Source: Nocardioidaceae bacterium
GTDB lineage: Bacteria; Actinomycetota; Actinomycetes; Propionibacteriales; Nocardioidaceae
Direction of reading: 5' to 3'
Assembly (NCBI GenBank): GCA_013811715.1
Contig: JACCUS010000412.1
Span: 1-12,517 of the forward strand
DNA length: 12,517 nucleotides
Part shown: positions 1 through 7,203 of the stretch, in pieces
How the letters are laid out: every line of letters begins with the position of its first letter
Position numbering within the stretch: position 1 is the first letter of the stretch
Notes under the pieces: model-generated
What the model was told of the DNA's origin: nothing
Database searches by the model: none
What the model saw: only the letters and a program-made list of their open reading frames with translations
Position numbers and translations under genes: made by a program

Positions 1-312
1 GCCCTTGTACTCGGCGGGCGAGAGCTTCGGGCGGTAGAAGTACTCGTCCACCGTGAGAAGCGTGCGCCGCTCGCAGCGCTCCACCTCGCCCGTCTTCTCC
101 ACACACCGGTCCAGCCGCCGCTGGTAGAACCGGTCCTGGTTGATCCGGTCGACGTCGCGCTGCGCACCAGCCAGGTCGGCGGCGGAGGGCGGACGAGTTT
201 CGTAGAGGATGCCGGCGGCGATAGCCCCGCAGGCCAGACCGCCGAACACCATCATCACGATGACCGCCCGCCGGCTGAAGAGGCGCCGCAGTTCGACCCT
301 GAACAGCCTCAT
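1..312 (-). CDS. ABC-2 type transporter permease, N-terminal part (cut by window edge)
   Basis: Only the first 104 residues are present; the rest lies before position 1. The ATG at 312-310 overlaps the TGA of the ATPase gene (ATGA), so the two are translationally coupled and this is very probably its membrane partner. The protein opens with a basic cytoplasmic stretch (MRLFRVELRRLFSRR), followed by one hydrophobic segment at about residues 16-36. A polar, charged region from about residue 38 onward would be an extracytoplasmic loop and contains two cysteines (C70, C80). A short basic N-terminus, one membrane span and then a large outside loop is usual for ABC-2 permeases of the BcrB/NatB/YhgE-like kind. 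Substrate cannot be inferred. Membrane location is inferred from hydrophobicity and context. Confidence 0.8.
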   Translation of the reverse strand, partial: MRLFRVELRRLFSRRAVIVMMVFGGLACGAIAAGILYETRPPSAADLAGAQRDVDRINQDRFYQRRLDRCVEKTGEVERCERRTLLTVDEYFYRPKLSPAEYKG

Positions 313-1268
313 GCCCCGGCTCCCGCCTGGGCGGCGGCGTCGGCGGCGATCGCGCCGTCTGGCGTCGTGCCCGTCAGCTCGAGGAACACCGACTCGAGGT
401 CGGCGCGCATCGGGGTGAGCTCGCTGACGTAGTGACCGGCGTCGGCGAGCAGCTTGGTGATGGCCGCGTTGTCGTTGACGCCGTCGACGACCAGGTGGCC
501 GCCTTCGCGTCGTACGGCGTAGTCGTGGCCCGCCAGCAGTGCCGCCCCCGCCTCGACGTCGGCCAGGCCGACCCGCACCCCGCTCCCGGAGTCGCCGATC
601 ACGTCATCGACGCTGCCGCTGGCCAACAGCTCCCCGCGACCGATGATCGACACGTGGTCGCAGACCTGCTGCACCTCGGCCAGGATGTGCGAGCTCAACA
701 TGACCGTCACGCCCGACTCGCCCAACTGCCGGATCATGTCGCGTATCTCCCGGATGCCGGCCGGGTCGAGACCGTTGGTCGGCTCGTCGAGGATCAGCAG
801 CTGCGGCTCCTTGAGGAGGGTTGCCGCGATCGCCAGCCGCTGCTTCATGCCGAGCGAGTACGACTTGAACCGGTCCCGATCGCGGCCGGCCAGTCCGACC
901 TCCTCGAGAACCGTGTCGATGCGGGCGGCGGGCGCGCCGATGGTGTCGGCCAGCAGCTTGAGGTTCTTGCGCCCGCTGAAGTTGCCGAAGAACTTGGGTT
1001 GTTCGACGATCGCGCCGACCTTCCCCATCACGTCGGGCAGGTGTGCGGGCACCTCCTGGCCGAACAGCTTCATCTGGCCGCCGGAGGTCCGGGCCAGGCC
1101 GAGCAGCATCCGGATCGTCGTGGTCTTGCCGGACCCGTTCGGTCCGAGGAAGCCGTGCACCCCGCCACGTGGGATGTGCAGCGACAACGACTTCACCGCC
1201 AAGAAGCGGCCCTGCCGGCTGCGGTATTCCTTGCGGAGGTCCGTCGTCTCGACCACAAGCTCGCTCAT
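309..1268 (-). CDS. ABC transporter ATP-binding protein (BcrA/CcmA-like, ABC-2 class)
   Basis: This 319-residue cytoplasmic ATPase should power the permease encoded just downstream. All nucleotide-binding motifs are visible: Walker A GPNGSGKT at 42-49, Q-loop Q90, signature YSLGMKQ at 137-143, Walker B LLILDE at 157-162 followed by PTNGLDP, and H-loop H194. The region after residue about 215 is the C-terminal extension typical of drug- or lantibiotic-type ABC-2 ATPases (ESVFLELTG at 292-300) and ends in an Ala/Gly-rich tail. The open frame continues upstream across lipB, but homology begins at the ATG at 1268 (MSELVVETTDLRKEY), which is the sensible start; the ribosome-binding site is weak. 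The gene lies 83 nt after lipB on the same strand, so it may be a separate transcription unit. Likely export or self-resistance; the substrate is unknown. Confidence 0.93.
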   Translation of the reverse strand: MSELVVETTDLRKEYRSRQGRFLAVKSLSLHIPRGGVHGFLGPNGSGKTTTIRMLLGLARTSGGQMKLFGQEVPAHLPDVMGKVGAIVEQPKFFGNFSGRKNLKLLADTIGAPAARIDTVLEEVGLAGRDRDRFKSYSLGMKQRLAIAATLLKEPQLLILDEPTNGLDPAGIREIRDMIRQLGESGVTVMLSSHILAEVQQVCDHVSIIGRGELLASGSVDDVIGDSGSGVRVGLADVEAGAALLAGHDYAVRREGGHLVVDGVNDNAAITKLLADAGHYVSELTPMRADLESVFLELTGTTPDGAIAADAAAQAGAGA

Positions 1269-1309
1269 GTGTGGCGTCCCCGTCCCTGATAGTCGCGGCG
1301 TGATCGTGG

Positions 1310-1343
1310 GGCGGCGGGCCGCCTGACTCACACCTCGCTGTGA
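1310..1343. other. Two adjacent inverted repeats in the lipB / ABC gap
   Basis: Two short inverted repeats lie between the lipB stop and the ABC ATPase start. GGCGG-CGGG-CCGCC spans 1310-1323 and TCACA-CCTCGC-TGTGA spans 1328-1343. Together they could form a GC-rich hairpin pair ending lipB transcription, or TCACA/TGTGA could be an operator for the ABC pair. There is no T-tract after them in the minus direction, so a classical intrinsic terminator is not shown. Confidence 0.3.
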
Positions 1344-1351
1344 TCGGCAGG

Positions 1352-2056
1352 CTATCCGACCGGCCGCAGCCAGTCGGCCACCGACGCTCCGTCCGGTGAG
1401 CGATCGTACGGCGACCACGACAGCAGGTCGCGCAGGTGCGCCTCGACGAGCGGAACGGTCTCCTCGACGCTCACCCGGCGACCCAGCTCGGCGCTGAGCG
1501 AAGTGACACCGGCGTCGGCGAGGCCGCACGGCACGATCGCGTCGAAGCCGTCCATCGCGTTGTCGCAGTTCAGCGCCAGCCCGTGCATGGTCACCCCGCG
1601 GGAGACCCGGACACCGAGCGCCGCGACCTTCCGTTCGGGTCGGGCCGAGTCGCCGGGCAGCCAGACCCCGCTGCGTCCGGCGACCCGCCCGGTCGGCACC
1701 CCCAGGTCGGCGCACACCCTGATCAGGGCCTCCTCCAGACGGCGGACATAGTCGACGACGAAGACGTGACCCGGAAGCTTGGTGATCGGGTAGCCGACCA
1801 GTTGGCCCGGCCCGTGCCAGGTGATCTTGCCGCCCCGGTCGACCGCGACGACAGGGGTGCCGTCGACGGGTCGGTCAGCAGGCTCGGTGCGCCTGCCGGC
1901 GGTGTAGACGGGGGGGTGCTCCAGCAGCACGACGACGTCGTCGATCTCGTCGGCGACCCGCTGCTCGTGCAGGCGGCGCTGCAACGCCCACGCGGTCTCG
2001 TAGTCGACCATCGCGGCCCCGAAGCCGGCGTGCAGGAACGTCAGGCTGCTCACCAT
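1352..2056 (-). CDS. lipB: Lipoyl(octanoyl) transferase LipB
   Basis: LipB moves the octanoyl group from octanoyl-ACP to the lipoyl-domain lysine of E2 proteins and GcvH, the first step of protein lipoylation before LipA inserts sulfur. The 234-residue length is normal for the family. Visible landmarks are EHPPVYTAGRR at about 46-56, the signature RGGKITWHGPGQLVGYP at 74-90, the catalytic lysine K143 in KVAALGVRVSRG with MHGLALN after it, and the catalytic cysteine C177 in IVPCGL. The ATG at 2056 lies 6 nt after the stop of the upstream fatty-acid synthase gene, so the two are probably cotranscribed. The substrate protein (E2) is encoded about 3 kb upstream on the same strand. In many actinobacteria lipA follows lipB directly; here an ABC transporter does, and lipA must be elsewhere. 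Confidence 0.96.
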   Translation of the reverse strand: MVSSLTFLHAGFGAAMVDYETAWALQRRLHEQRVADEIDDVVVLLEHPPVYTAGRRTEPADRPVDGTPVVAVDRGGKITWHGPGQLVGYPITKLPGHVFVVDYVRRLEEALIRVCADLGVPTGRVAGRSGVWLPGDSARPERKVAALGVRVSRGVTMHGLALNCDNAMDGFDAIVPCGLADAGVTSLSAELGRRVSVEETVPLVEAHLRDLLSWSPYDRSPDGASVADWLRPVG

Positions 2057-2062
2057 GCCACC

Positions 2063-3265
2063 CTACGGCCGGGCGAACCGGACCTGGCTGACGCCGAGGT
2101 AGCGGGAGGCGAAGCCGGCCTCGCAGTAGGCGAGGTAGAACTCCCAGGTACGGCGGAAGGCCTCGTCGTACCCCAACGGCACGATGTCGTCCCACCTCCG
2201 ATTGAACGTGGCCCGCCACCGGCGCAACGTCTCGGCGTAGTGCACCCCGAGCTCTCGGCGGTGGGTCACCCGGAAGGTGGTGTGGGCCGCGCAGACCTCC
2301 TCGATGGCCTGCATCGAGGGGATCAGCCCGCCGGGGAAGATGTACTTCTGGATCCAGCCGTAGGAGTTGCGGGTCTCCAGCATCCGGTCGTGGCCCATCA
2401 AGATGGCCTGGATCGCCACCCGGCCGCCGGGGGCGAGGTGGCGGTCGATGGTGGCGAAGTAACTGGGCCAGAACTCCTCGCCGACGGCCTCGATCATCTC
2501 GATGCTGACGATGGCGTCGTACTCGCCCTCGACGTCGCGGTAGTCGAGCAGCCGCACATCGACGAGTGAGTCCAGGCCGCGATCCTTGACGAGCTCGGTG
2601 GCGAGCTCGGCCTGTTGCTGCGACAACGTGATCGTAGTGACGCGGGCCCCGCGCTCGGCCGCGCGGATCGCCAGTGAGCCCCAGCCGGTGCCGATCTCCA
2701 GCAGCCGGGTGCCTTCGCTGACGTCGGCGTAGTCCAAGACGCCGTCGAGCTTGCGCAGCTGCGCGGACTCCAGCGGTTCGTCGTCGAAGTCGTCGGAGTC
2801 GTCGAACCAGGCCGACGAGTAGGTCATGGTGTCGTCGAGGAACAGCCGGAACAGGTCGTTCGACATGTCGTAGTGGGCCTCGATGTTGGACCTCGCACCC
2901 CGCCGCGTGTTATTGGTGTGGTGCGGCAGCTTGCGGTCGATGACGCGGCGCATCTTGCGAAGCGGTGCAGGGATCAGCGTCTCGAGCGTGGCAGCGAAGG
3001 GGGTCAGCAGGTCGGCCAGGTCGGTCTCGCCGCCCGCCGCCCACTCGCCGGCGACGTACGCCTCACCGAAGGCCATCTTGGGGTCCCGGCCTAGTCGCCG
3101 GTAGAACTCCCGCGGCGCGACCAACTGGAACTCGGGGGTGCCGAGCGCGGTCGGCCCCCAGGCGCCGCCGTCGGGGAACGTGAAGCGTACGTCGACCCGC
3201 TTGGCCGCCGCCTTGACGATGCGGCGAGCGATGCGCGCGGCGGCGACGTCGTACATCTGGCTCAC
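2063..3265 (-). CDS. Cyclopropane-fatty-acyl-phospholipid synthase family methyltransferase
   Basis: This SAM-dependent methyltransferase should act on double bonds of membrane phospholipid acyl chains. The product could be a cyclopropane or a 10-methyl(ene) branch, which sequence alone cannot separate. From the GTG start the protein has 400 residues, normal for the family. Landmarks are IEAHYDMSNDLFRLFLDDTM at 128-147, YSSAWF at 149-154, the SAM-binding loop LLEIGTGWGSLA at 188-199, IEMIEAVG at 255-262, and the C-terminal YCEAGFASRYLGVSQVRF at 380-397. Two spots differ from E. coli Cfa: Ser replaces Cys in YSCAY, and GTGWG replaces GCGWG; both changes are, as I recall, common in actinobacterial homologues. 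I chose GTG at 3265 because GGAGGA (3275-3280) sits 9 nt before it. An in-frame ATG at 3298 adds 11 residues but lacks a good binding site. The gene is 6 nt from lipB and divergent from the 3411 gene. Confidence 0.92.
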   Translation of the reverse strand: MSQMYDVAAARIARRIVKAAAKRVDVRFTFPDGGAWGPTALGTPEFQLVAPREFYRRLGRDPKMAFGEAYVAGEWAAGGETDLADLLTPFAATLETLIPAPLRKMRRVIDRKLPHHTNNTRRGARSNIEAHYDMSNDLFRLFLDDTMTYSSAWFDDSDDFDDEPLESAQLRKLDGVLDYADVSEGTRLLEIGTGWGSLAIRAAERGARVTTITLSQQQAELATELVKDRGLDSLVDVRLLDYRDVEGEYDAIVSIEMIEAVGEEFWPSYFATIDRHLAPGGRVAIQAILMGHDRMLETRNSYGWIQKYIFPGGLIPSMQAIEEVCAAHTTFRVTHRRELGVHYAETLRRWRATFNRRWDDIVPLGYDEAFRRTWEFYLAYCEAGFASRYLGVSQVRFARP

Positions 3266-3274
3266 GTCAGCCGA

Positions 3275-3280
3275 TCCTCC
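3275..3280 (-). promoter_or_regulatory. Shine-Dalgarno GGAGGA deciding the GTG start of the fatty-acid synthase gene
   Basis: On the minus strand GGAGGA lies 9 nt upstream of the GTG at 3265-3263. This spacing is near ideal and favours GTG over the upstream in-frame ATG at 3298. Confidence 0.7.
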
Positions 3281-3296
3281 AGTCCTCGGGCCAGTC

Positions 3297-3302
3297 ATCG
3301 TA
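3297..3302 (-). promoter_or_regulatory. Possible -10 element (TACGAT) for the fatty-acid synthase gene
   Basis: TACGAT on the minus strand fits the actinobacterial TANNNT -10 pattern. It would place transcription start near 3290, leaving a short leader that holds the GGAGGA site and the GTG start. No convincing -35 box is seen at the right distance, so this is weak support. Confidence 0.25.
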
Positions 3303-3410
3303 TTGCGTTCCCGGGGATTCGTTGTCGACGTGCGGAACGGATGGGTCGGTGAGGGAATCGGCTGTGGACAACCGCCGCGCGGTCGAGCCGGTTTGCGCGA
3401 GGCTGGTCCG

Positions 3411-4082
3411 ATGCCGACGACACCGTCCCACCGCACCGGGCGGTCGGGTCTCGGGGGGAGGGCGGCTCTCTCCATCGGTCGCCCGCTGCTCCTTGCCGCC
3501 CTGGCGGCCAGCGTGGTGTTCGCCGGCCTCGTGGTGGCCAACTCGGTCAGCCGCGACGGCCGCGCCAGCACTGAGAGCCAGGACCCGTGGCGGTCGCTCG
3601 CCGAGCCGCGCCACGATGGTGTCTCCGCTCCACTGTCCGTGCCTCACCCGCCCGACGTCGAACCGCCCGGGCCGCCCGGGCGCTGGCGATCGGTGCTCGC
3701 CGACCTCGACCGCCGTCGGGCGAGAGCGTGGCAGACCGGGCGGCCTGTACTGCTGCGCAGGGTCTACACGGCATCGTCACCGGAGCTGGTACGCGACCAG
3801 GCGATGCTGCGCGAGTACGTCGACCGTGGTCTGACCGTCGGCGGAGTGCGGTTGGCCTTCGGAGAGGTGCGGGTGGCCCGAGGCGGCCCAGGCGTCGTAC
3901 ACCTTCGCGTGGTCGACCAGCTCCGCCCGGTGACGGCATGGGACTCGGCCGGGAACCGCTTCGCGTTGCCGCGCGACCGGCCCACCCGGCACACGATCTT
4001 GTTGCGGCACGGCTCCAGCGGCTGGCGGGTCGCCGACGTCCGTCTCTGTTGCGGAGGTGACCCGGCCCAGCGACCCCGGTGA
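3411..4082 (+). CDS. Membrane-anchored protein of unknown function, extracytoplasmic domain
   Basis: This 223-residue protein has a basic N-terminus, one hydrophobic segment at about residues 24-44 (LLLAALAASVVFAGLVVA) and no signal-peptidase or lipobox site that I can see, so it is probably anchored with the remainder outside. A Pro-rich linker follows (about 74-91). The outer domain from W92 to about 212 alternates short helices and beta-strand-like stretches (RAWQTGRPVLLRRVYTASS; YVDRGLTVGGVRLAF; VVHLRVVDQLRPVTAW), reminiscent of NTF2/SnoaL-like folds of actinobacterial envelope proteins. That resemblance is an impression, not a domain hit. It ends with a CC pair (C213, C214). The open frame extends upstream over the fatty-acid synthase gene, but GAGG at 3399-3402 lies 8 nt before the ATG at 3411. 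It runs against the surrounding minus-strand genes and meets the SDR gene tail to tail with a 23-nt gap. Confidence 0.75.
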   Translation: MPTTPSHRTGRSGLGGRAALSIGRPLLLAALAASVVFAGLVVANSVSRDGRASTESQDPWRSLAEPRHDGVSAPLSVPHPPDVEPPGPPGRWRSVLADLDRRRARAWQTGRPVLLRRVYTASSPELVRDQAMLREYVDRGLTVGGVRLAFGEVRVARGGPGVVHLRVVDQLRPVTAWDSAGNRFALPRDRPTRHTILLRHGSSGWRVADVRLCCGGDPAQRPR

Positions 4083-4105
4083 GAACGGCCGGTCAGCTCT
4101 CGCGC

Positions 4106-4996
4106 TCAGTCGAGTGCCGCCTCGAGCTGGCTTTCGATGTCGGGATGGACGAACTCGAAGCCCGCGTCGAGCAGCCGGGTCGGCACCACCCTGCGGCTCC
4201 CGATCACCACGGTCGCGAGGTCGCCCATCACTGCCTTGAGCGCGAACGCCGGAGCCACCATGACGGTCGGTCGCCGCAGCTGACGGCCGAGCGCCTTGGT
4301 GAACTCGGCATTCGTCACCGGGTCAGGCCCGGTCATGTTGTACGGCCCCTGCATCGAGTCGTCGGTCGCGAGGCGGGTCATGGCCGCGAGATAGTCGTCC
4401 AGGCTGATGGTCGGGAACCATTGACGGCCACTGCCGACCCGGCCGCCGAGGCCCAGCCTGAATGGCAGCCCCATCGTCTTCAATGGTCCGCCGCGGCGGT
4501 CGATGACCGCACTCGTCCGCGTGTTGACGACCCGCGCCCCGGCCTCTCGGGCGCTGCGCGTGGCCTCCTCCCACTCCCGCACCACTGAGGCGAGGAATCC
4601 GGATCCTGTGGATGAGCTCTCGTCCAGCCTCTCGTCACCGCGGTCGTCACCGTAGTAGTCGGCGCCGCTGGCATTGACCAACGCGGGTTTGGCGTCGAGG
4701 CGCGCGATGGTGTCGGCGAGCGTCCGGCTTGTCTCGACCCGGCTGTCGAGCAGCGTGCGCTTGTACGACGCTGTCCACGGCCAGTGGACGAACGGGGCAC
4801 CCGCGAGGTTGATCACCGTGTCGACGCCTTCGAGCAGGTCGGCGTCCAGCTCGCCACGGTGAGGATCCCACCGGGCCTGACCGCTGCCGGCGGGATCGGA
4901 CCTCACCAGCTGGGTGATCTCGTGACCTGCATCGGCGAGGTGGCGGCGCAGCGGCGTACCGAGGAACCCGGAGGCCCCGGAGATGACGATCTTCAT
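4106..4996 (-). CDS. TIGR01777-family SDR epimerase-like protein (YfcH/DUF1731 type)
   Basis: This is a 296-residue extended short-chain dehydrogenase/reductase with an N-terminal NAD(P)-binding Rossmann motif GASGFLG at 7-13. Family marks are VINLAGAPFVHWPW at 62-74, NASGADYYG at 108-116 with the catalytic-type tyrosine region, and EEATRSAREAGARVVNTRTS around 143-162. The C-terminal DUF1731-like tail spans about 247-294 (LLDAGFEFVHPDIESQLEAAL at its end). The substrate of the family is unknown. The ATG at 4996 has AGGA (5004-5007) 7 nt upstream; longer in-frame starts run into non-conserved sequence. The M. tuberculosis counterpart Rv2216 also lies between dlaT and lipB, so the linkage to lipoylated-enzyme genes is conserved and suggests, without proving, a related role. 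Here two extra genes separate it from lipB. Confidence 0.92.
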   Translation of the reverse strand: MKIVISGASGFLGTPLRRHLADAGHEITQLVRSDPAGSGQARWDPHRGELDADLLEGVDTVINLAGAPFVHWPWTASYKRTLLDSRVETSRTLADTIARLDAKPALVNASGADYYGDDRGDERLDESSSTGSGFLASVVREWEEATRSAREAGARVVNTRTSAVIDRRGGPLKTMGLPFRLGLGGRVGSGRQWFPTISLDDYLAAMTRLATDDSMQGPYNMTGPDPVTNAEFTKALGRQLRRPTVMVAPAFALKAVMGDLATVVIGSRRVVPTRLLDAGFEFVHPDIESQLEAALD

Positions 4997-5094
4997 GGAC
5001 CCATCCTGCCGGGCGGCGGCGACCTTCCCTAGCGGCGGCCGGCGTCGCCAGCGGCCCCCCGGGCAGAGCCAATGGCTGCACCTGGCACGACAAT

Positions 5095-5134
5095 GGCTGA
5101 AGACACGCCCGGCATCCAGCGCCAACCTTCAGCC
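5095..5134. other. Inverted repeat GGCTGAAG...CTTCAGCC after the E2 gene
   Basis: Perfect 8-nt arms at 5095-5102 and 5127-5134 enclose a 24-nt loop, 29 nt after the E2 stop codon. The left arm also lies within a direct repeat of CAATGGCTG (5080-5088 and 5091-5099, 11-nt spacing). It could be an attenuating hairpin after the E2 gene or an operator pair ahead of the SDR gene. No T-tract follows. Confidence 0.4.
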
Positions 5135-5162
5135 ACAAGAGGAGCGGGTGACCTCAGGGAGG

Positions 5163-7127
5163 TCAGAGGCCGAGCTCGGACTCGAAGTTGGCCTCCTCCA
5201 GGCGCTGCTTGACCGTGGTCAGGAAGCGAGCCGCGTCTGCCCCGTCGACGAGACGGTGGTCGTAGGTCAAGGCGAGGTAGACCATCTGTCGGATCGCGAT
5301 CGTCTCGCCGATGTTGTTGTCACTGATGACGACCGGGCGCTTCACCACCGAACCGGTGCCGAGCATGCCGACCTGCGGCTGGTTGAGGATCGGGGTGTCG
5401 AACAGAGCTCCGCGGCTGCCGGTGTTGGTCAGCGTGAAAGTCCCGCCGGTCAGCTCGTCGGGCCCGATCTTGCTCTCGCGGGTCCGGGCCGCCAGGTCGG
5501 CGATCTTGCGAGCCAGCCCGGCGATCGAGAGGTCGCCGGCGTCCTTGATGACCGGGACCATCAGTCCCTTCTCGGTGTCGACGGCGATACTGAGGTGTTC
5601 GCCGTCGTGGTACGTCACGGTGCCGGCCTCGGTGTCGATGGACGCGTTGACCTGGGGGTAGGCCTTCAGCGCGTCGATCGTGGCCTTGGCGAAGAACGGG
5701 AGGAATGACAGCTTGACGCCCTCGCGCTGCTCGAAGTTGGCCTTCACCCGGTTCCGCAGCCGGGAGATCGCCGTCACGTCGACCTCGACGACTGTGGTCA
5801 GCTGAGCCGATACTTGCAGCGACTCGACCATGCGCGCCGCGATGACCTTCCGGATCCGGCTGAGCTTCTCGGTCTTGCCGCGCAGCGGGCTGGGAGCGAC
5901 CGGCGCCCCGGTTCGCGCGGCCGCGTCCCCGGGCGGCTCCTCGGCAGCCGGCGCTGCGGACTGCTTCGCCTTCTCGGCCGCCTCCAGGACGTCCTGCTTG
6001 CGGATGCGCCCCCCGACGCCGGTGCCGGTGAGTTTTGAGAGCTCCACGCTGTGCTGGGCGGCGAGCTTGCGGACCAGCGGGGTGACGTAACTCTTGGAGT
6101 CGCCATCCCCGGTGGTCTCGCCGCCTCCGGTGGTCTGGTCGCCTCCGGTGGCGGCGGGCGCCGGTGCGCCGGCCGACTGCTCCTCAGTCGGCCCTGGTTG
6201 AGGGGCGGCTGCCTCCTCGGCCGGTCGTTCCCCGCCGGTGTCCTGCTCCTGCGCGGGCTCTTCGGCCGCCGCTGAGGTGTCTTCGTCGGTAGCGTCGCCT
6301 GCGGGCGGTGGCGACTCCTGCTCTGCCGGGGCTTCACCCGCCGTGCCGATCAGGGCCAGTACGGCGCCTACCTCGACTGTCTCGTCCTCCGAGACGCTGA
6401 TCTCCAGCAGTTTTCCCGCCACCGGGGAGGGGATCTCGGTGTCGACCTTGTCGGTGGAGACCTCGAGCAGTGCCTCGTCGACCGCGACGTCGTCCCCCAC
6501 GGACTTCAGCCACTGGGTGACCGTCCCCTCGGTGACACTCTCGCCGAGGGCGGGCAGCTTGACCTCCGTGGACTCGCCATCGGAGCCCCCCGTGTCGGCC
6601 TGCGACGCCGGCGTCTGCTCAGACGGTGTGGCCGCGGACGCGCCCTCGTCGGTCTGCGCCTCCTGGCCCGGCGTTTCGGTCGGCTGCTCGGCTTGGGTCT
6701 GACCGTCGCTGTCCTGCTCTTGCTCCTCCTGCTCCGGCTGATCGGCTGGTGCTTCTGCTTCGGGCTGCTCGGCCGTCTCGGTCTGCGCGGCCTGCGCTGG
6801 TTCTTCGCCGTCGCCGTCGGTCGGCTGCGCTTGGGGCTTCGCGGCATCGTCGGACGACGTACCCCCGGCTGCCGCACCCCCGGACTCGTCGGAGTCGCCG
6901 ATCACGGCCAGCAACCCGCCGACTTCGACCGTGTCGTCCTCGTTGGCCTTGATCTCCAGCAGGGTGCCGGCGACGGGAGAAGGGATCTCGGTGTCGACCT
7001 TGTCGGTGGAGACCTCGAGCAGTGCCTCGTCGACCGCGACCTCGTCACCGACGGACTTCAGCCACTGGGTAACGGTCCCTTCGGTGACGCTTTCGCCGAG
7101 GGCCGGGAGCTTAACTTCAGTCGTCAT
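5163..7127 (-). CDS. sucB: Dihydrolipoamide acyltransferase (E2) of the 2-oxoacid dehydrogenase complexes, two lipoyl domains
   Basis: This 654-residue protein is the cytoplasmic core of a pyruvate and/or 2-oxoglutarate dehydrogenase complex, passing acyl groups from lipoyl arms to CoA. In order: lipoyl domain 1 at about 3-77 (lipoyl lysine K43 in TDKVDTE), an acidic Gln/Glu/Ala/Pro-rich linker 78-186, lipoyl domain 2 at about 187-261 (K227), a second linker 262-345, the E1/E3-binding domain 347-383 (VTPLVRKLAAQHSVELSKL), and the catalytic domain about 412-654 with YDHRLVDG at 622-629 (H624, D628). Databases often name such proteins SucB. In M. tuberculosis the equivalent DlaT (Rv2215) serves pyruvate dehydrogenase, so dlaT is an equally good name. 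The ATG at 7127 has GAGG (7140-7143) 12 nt upstream. Lpd lies 76 nt upstream on the same strand; no E1 gene is present. Confidence 0.96.
   Translation of the reverse strand: MTTEVKLPALGESVTEGTVTQWLKSVGDEVAVDEALLEVSTDKVDTEIPSPVAGTLLEIKANEDDTVEVGGLLAVIGDSDESGGAAAGGTSSDDAAKPQAQPTDGDGEEPAQAAQTETAEQPEAEAPADQPEQEEQEQDSDGQTQAEQPTETPGQEAQTDEGASAATPSEQTPASQADTGGSDGESTEVKLPALGESVTEGTVTQWLKSVGDDVAVDEALLEVSTDKVDTEIPSPVAGKLLEISVSEDETVEVGAVLALIGTAGEAPAEQESPPPAGDATDEDTSAAAEEPAQEQDTGGERPAEEAAAPQPGPTEEQSAGAPAPAATGGDQTTGGGETTGDGDSKSYVTPLVRKLAAQHSVELSKLTGTGVGGRIRKQDVLEAAEKAKQSAAPAAEEPPGDAAARTGAPVAPSPLRGKTEKLSRIRKVIAARMVESLQVSAQLTTVVEVDVTAISRLRNRVKANFEQREGVKLSFLPFFAKATIDALKAYPQVNASIDTEAGTVTYHDGEHLSIAVDTEKGLMVPVIKDAGDLSIAGLARKIADLAARTRESKIGPDELTGGTFTLTNTGSRGALFDTPILNQPQVGMLGTGSVVKRPVVISDNNIGETIAIRQMVYLALTYDHRLVDGADAARFLTTVKQRLEEANFESELGL
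6340..6567 (-). repeat. Second lipoyl-domain coding copy (repeat of 6892-7119)
   Basis: The two lipoyl domains of the E2 gene are an internal direct repeat at an offset of 552 nt. The block 6430-6488 is identical to 6982-7040 over 59 nt. In the 57 residues 3-59 versus 187-243 only two differ (E29/D213 and T55/K239). Outer repeat limits are approximate. Confidence 0.85.
6892..7119 (-). repeat. First lipoyl-domain coding copy (repeat of 6340-6567)
   Basis: This is the N-terminal copy of the tandem lipoyl domain. Its identical core with the second copy is 6982-7040, which covers the region around the lipoyl lysine K43. Divergence rises towards the domain end (residues 60-77 versus 244-261). Confidence 0.85.
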
Positions 7128-7203
7128 GTCGGTGGAGATCCTCTTGTCGTCGTCGAGCGGGGTCGAAGGTCGTACGTAGCAGCACTCAGCCTACAAAGAA
7201 TCC

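Noticed and set aside
1269..1715. N-terminal extension of the ABC ATPase frame into lipB
   Set aside because: The extension overlaps lipB, is Arg-rich without similarity to ABC proteins, and the ATPase domain begins normally at the ATG at 1268.
1436..2569. Long plus-strand open frame antisense to lipB and the fatty-acid synthase gene
   Set aside because: The opposite strand carries two clear enzyme genes with full motifs. The antisense product is low in hydrophobic order and rich in Asp/Val/Gly/Arg, as expected from high-GC codon shadows.
4083..4105. Bidirectional terminator between the convergent 3411 gene and the SDR gene
   Set aside because: The gap is only 23 nt, with at best a four-base CCGG match around 4077-4101 and no T-tract.
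7128..7203. Promoter between lpd and the E2 gene
   Set aside because: TTGTAG and TACGTA are present but at a 12-nt spacing, too short for a normal promoter; cotranscription with lpd is simpler.
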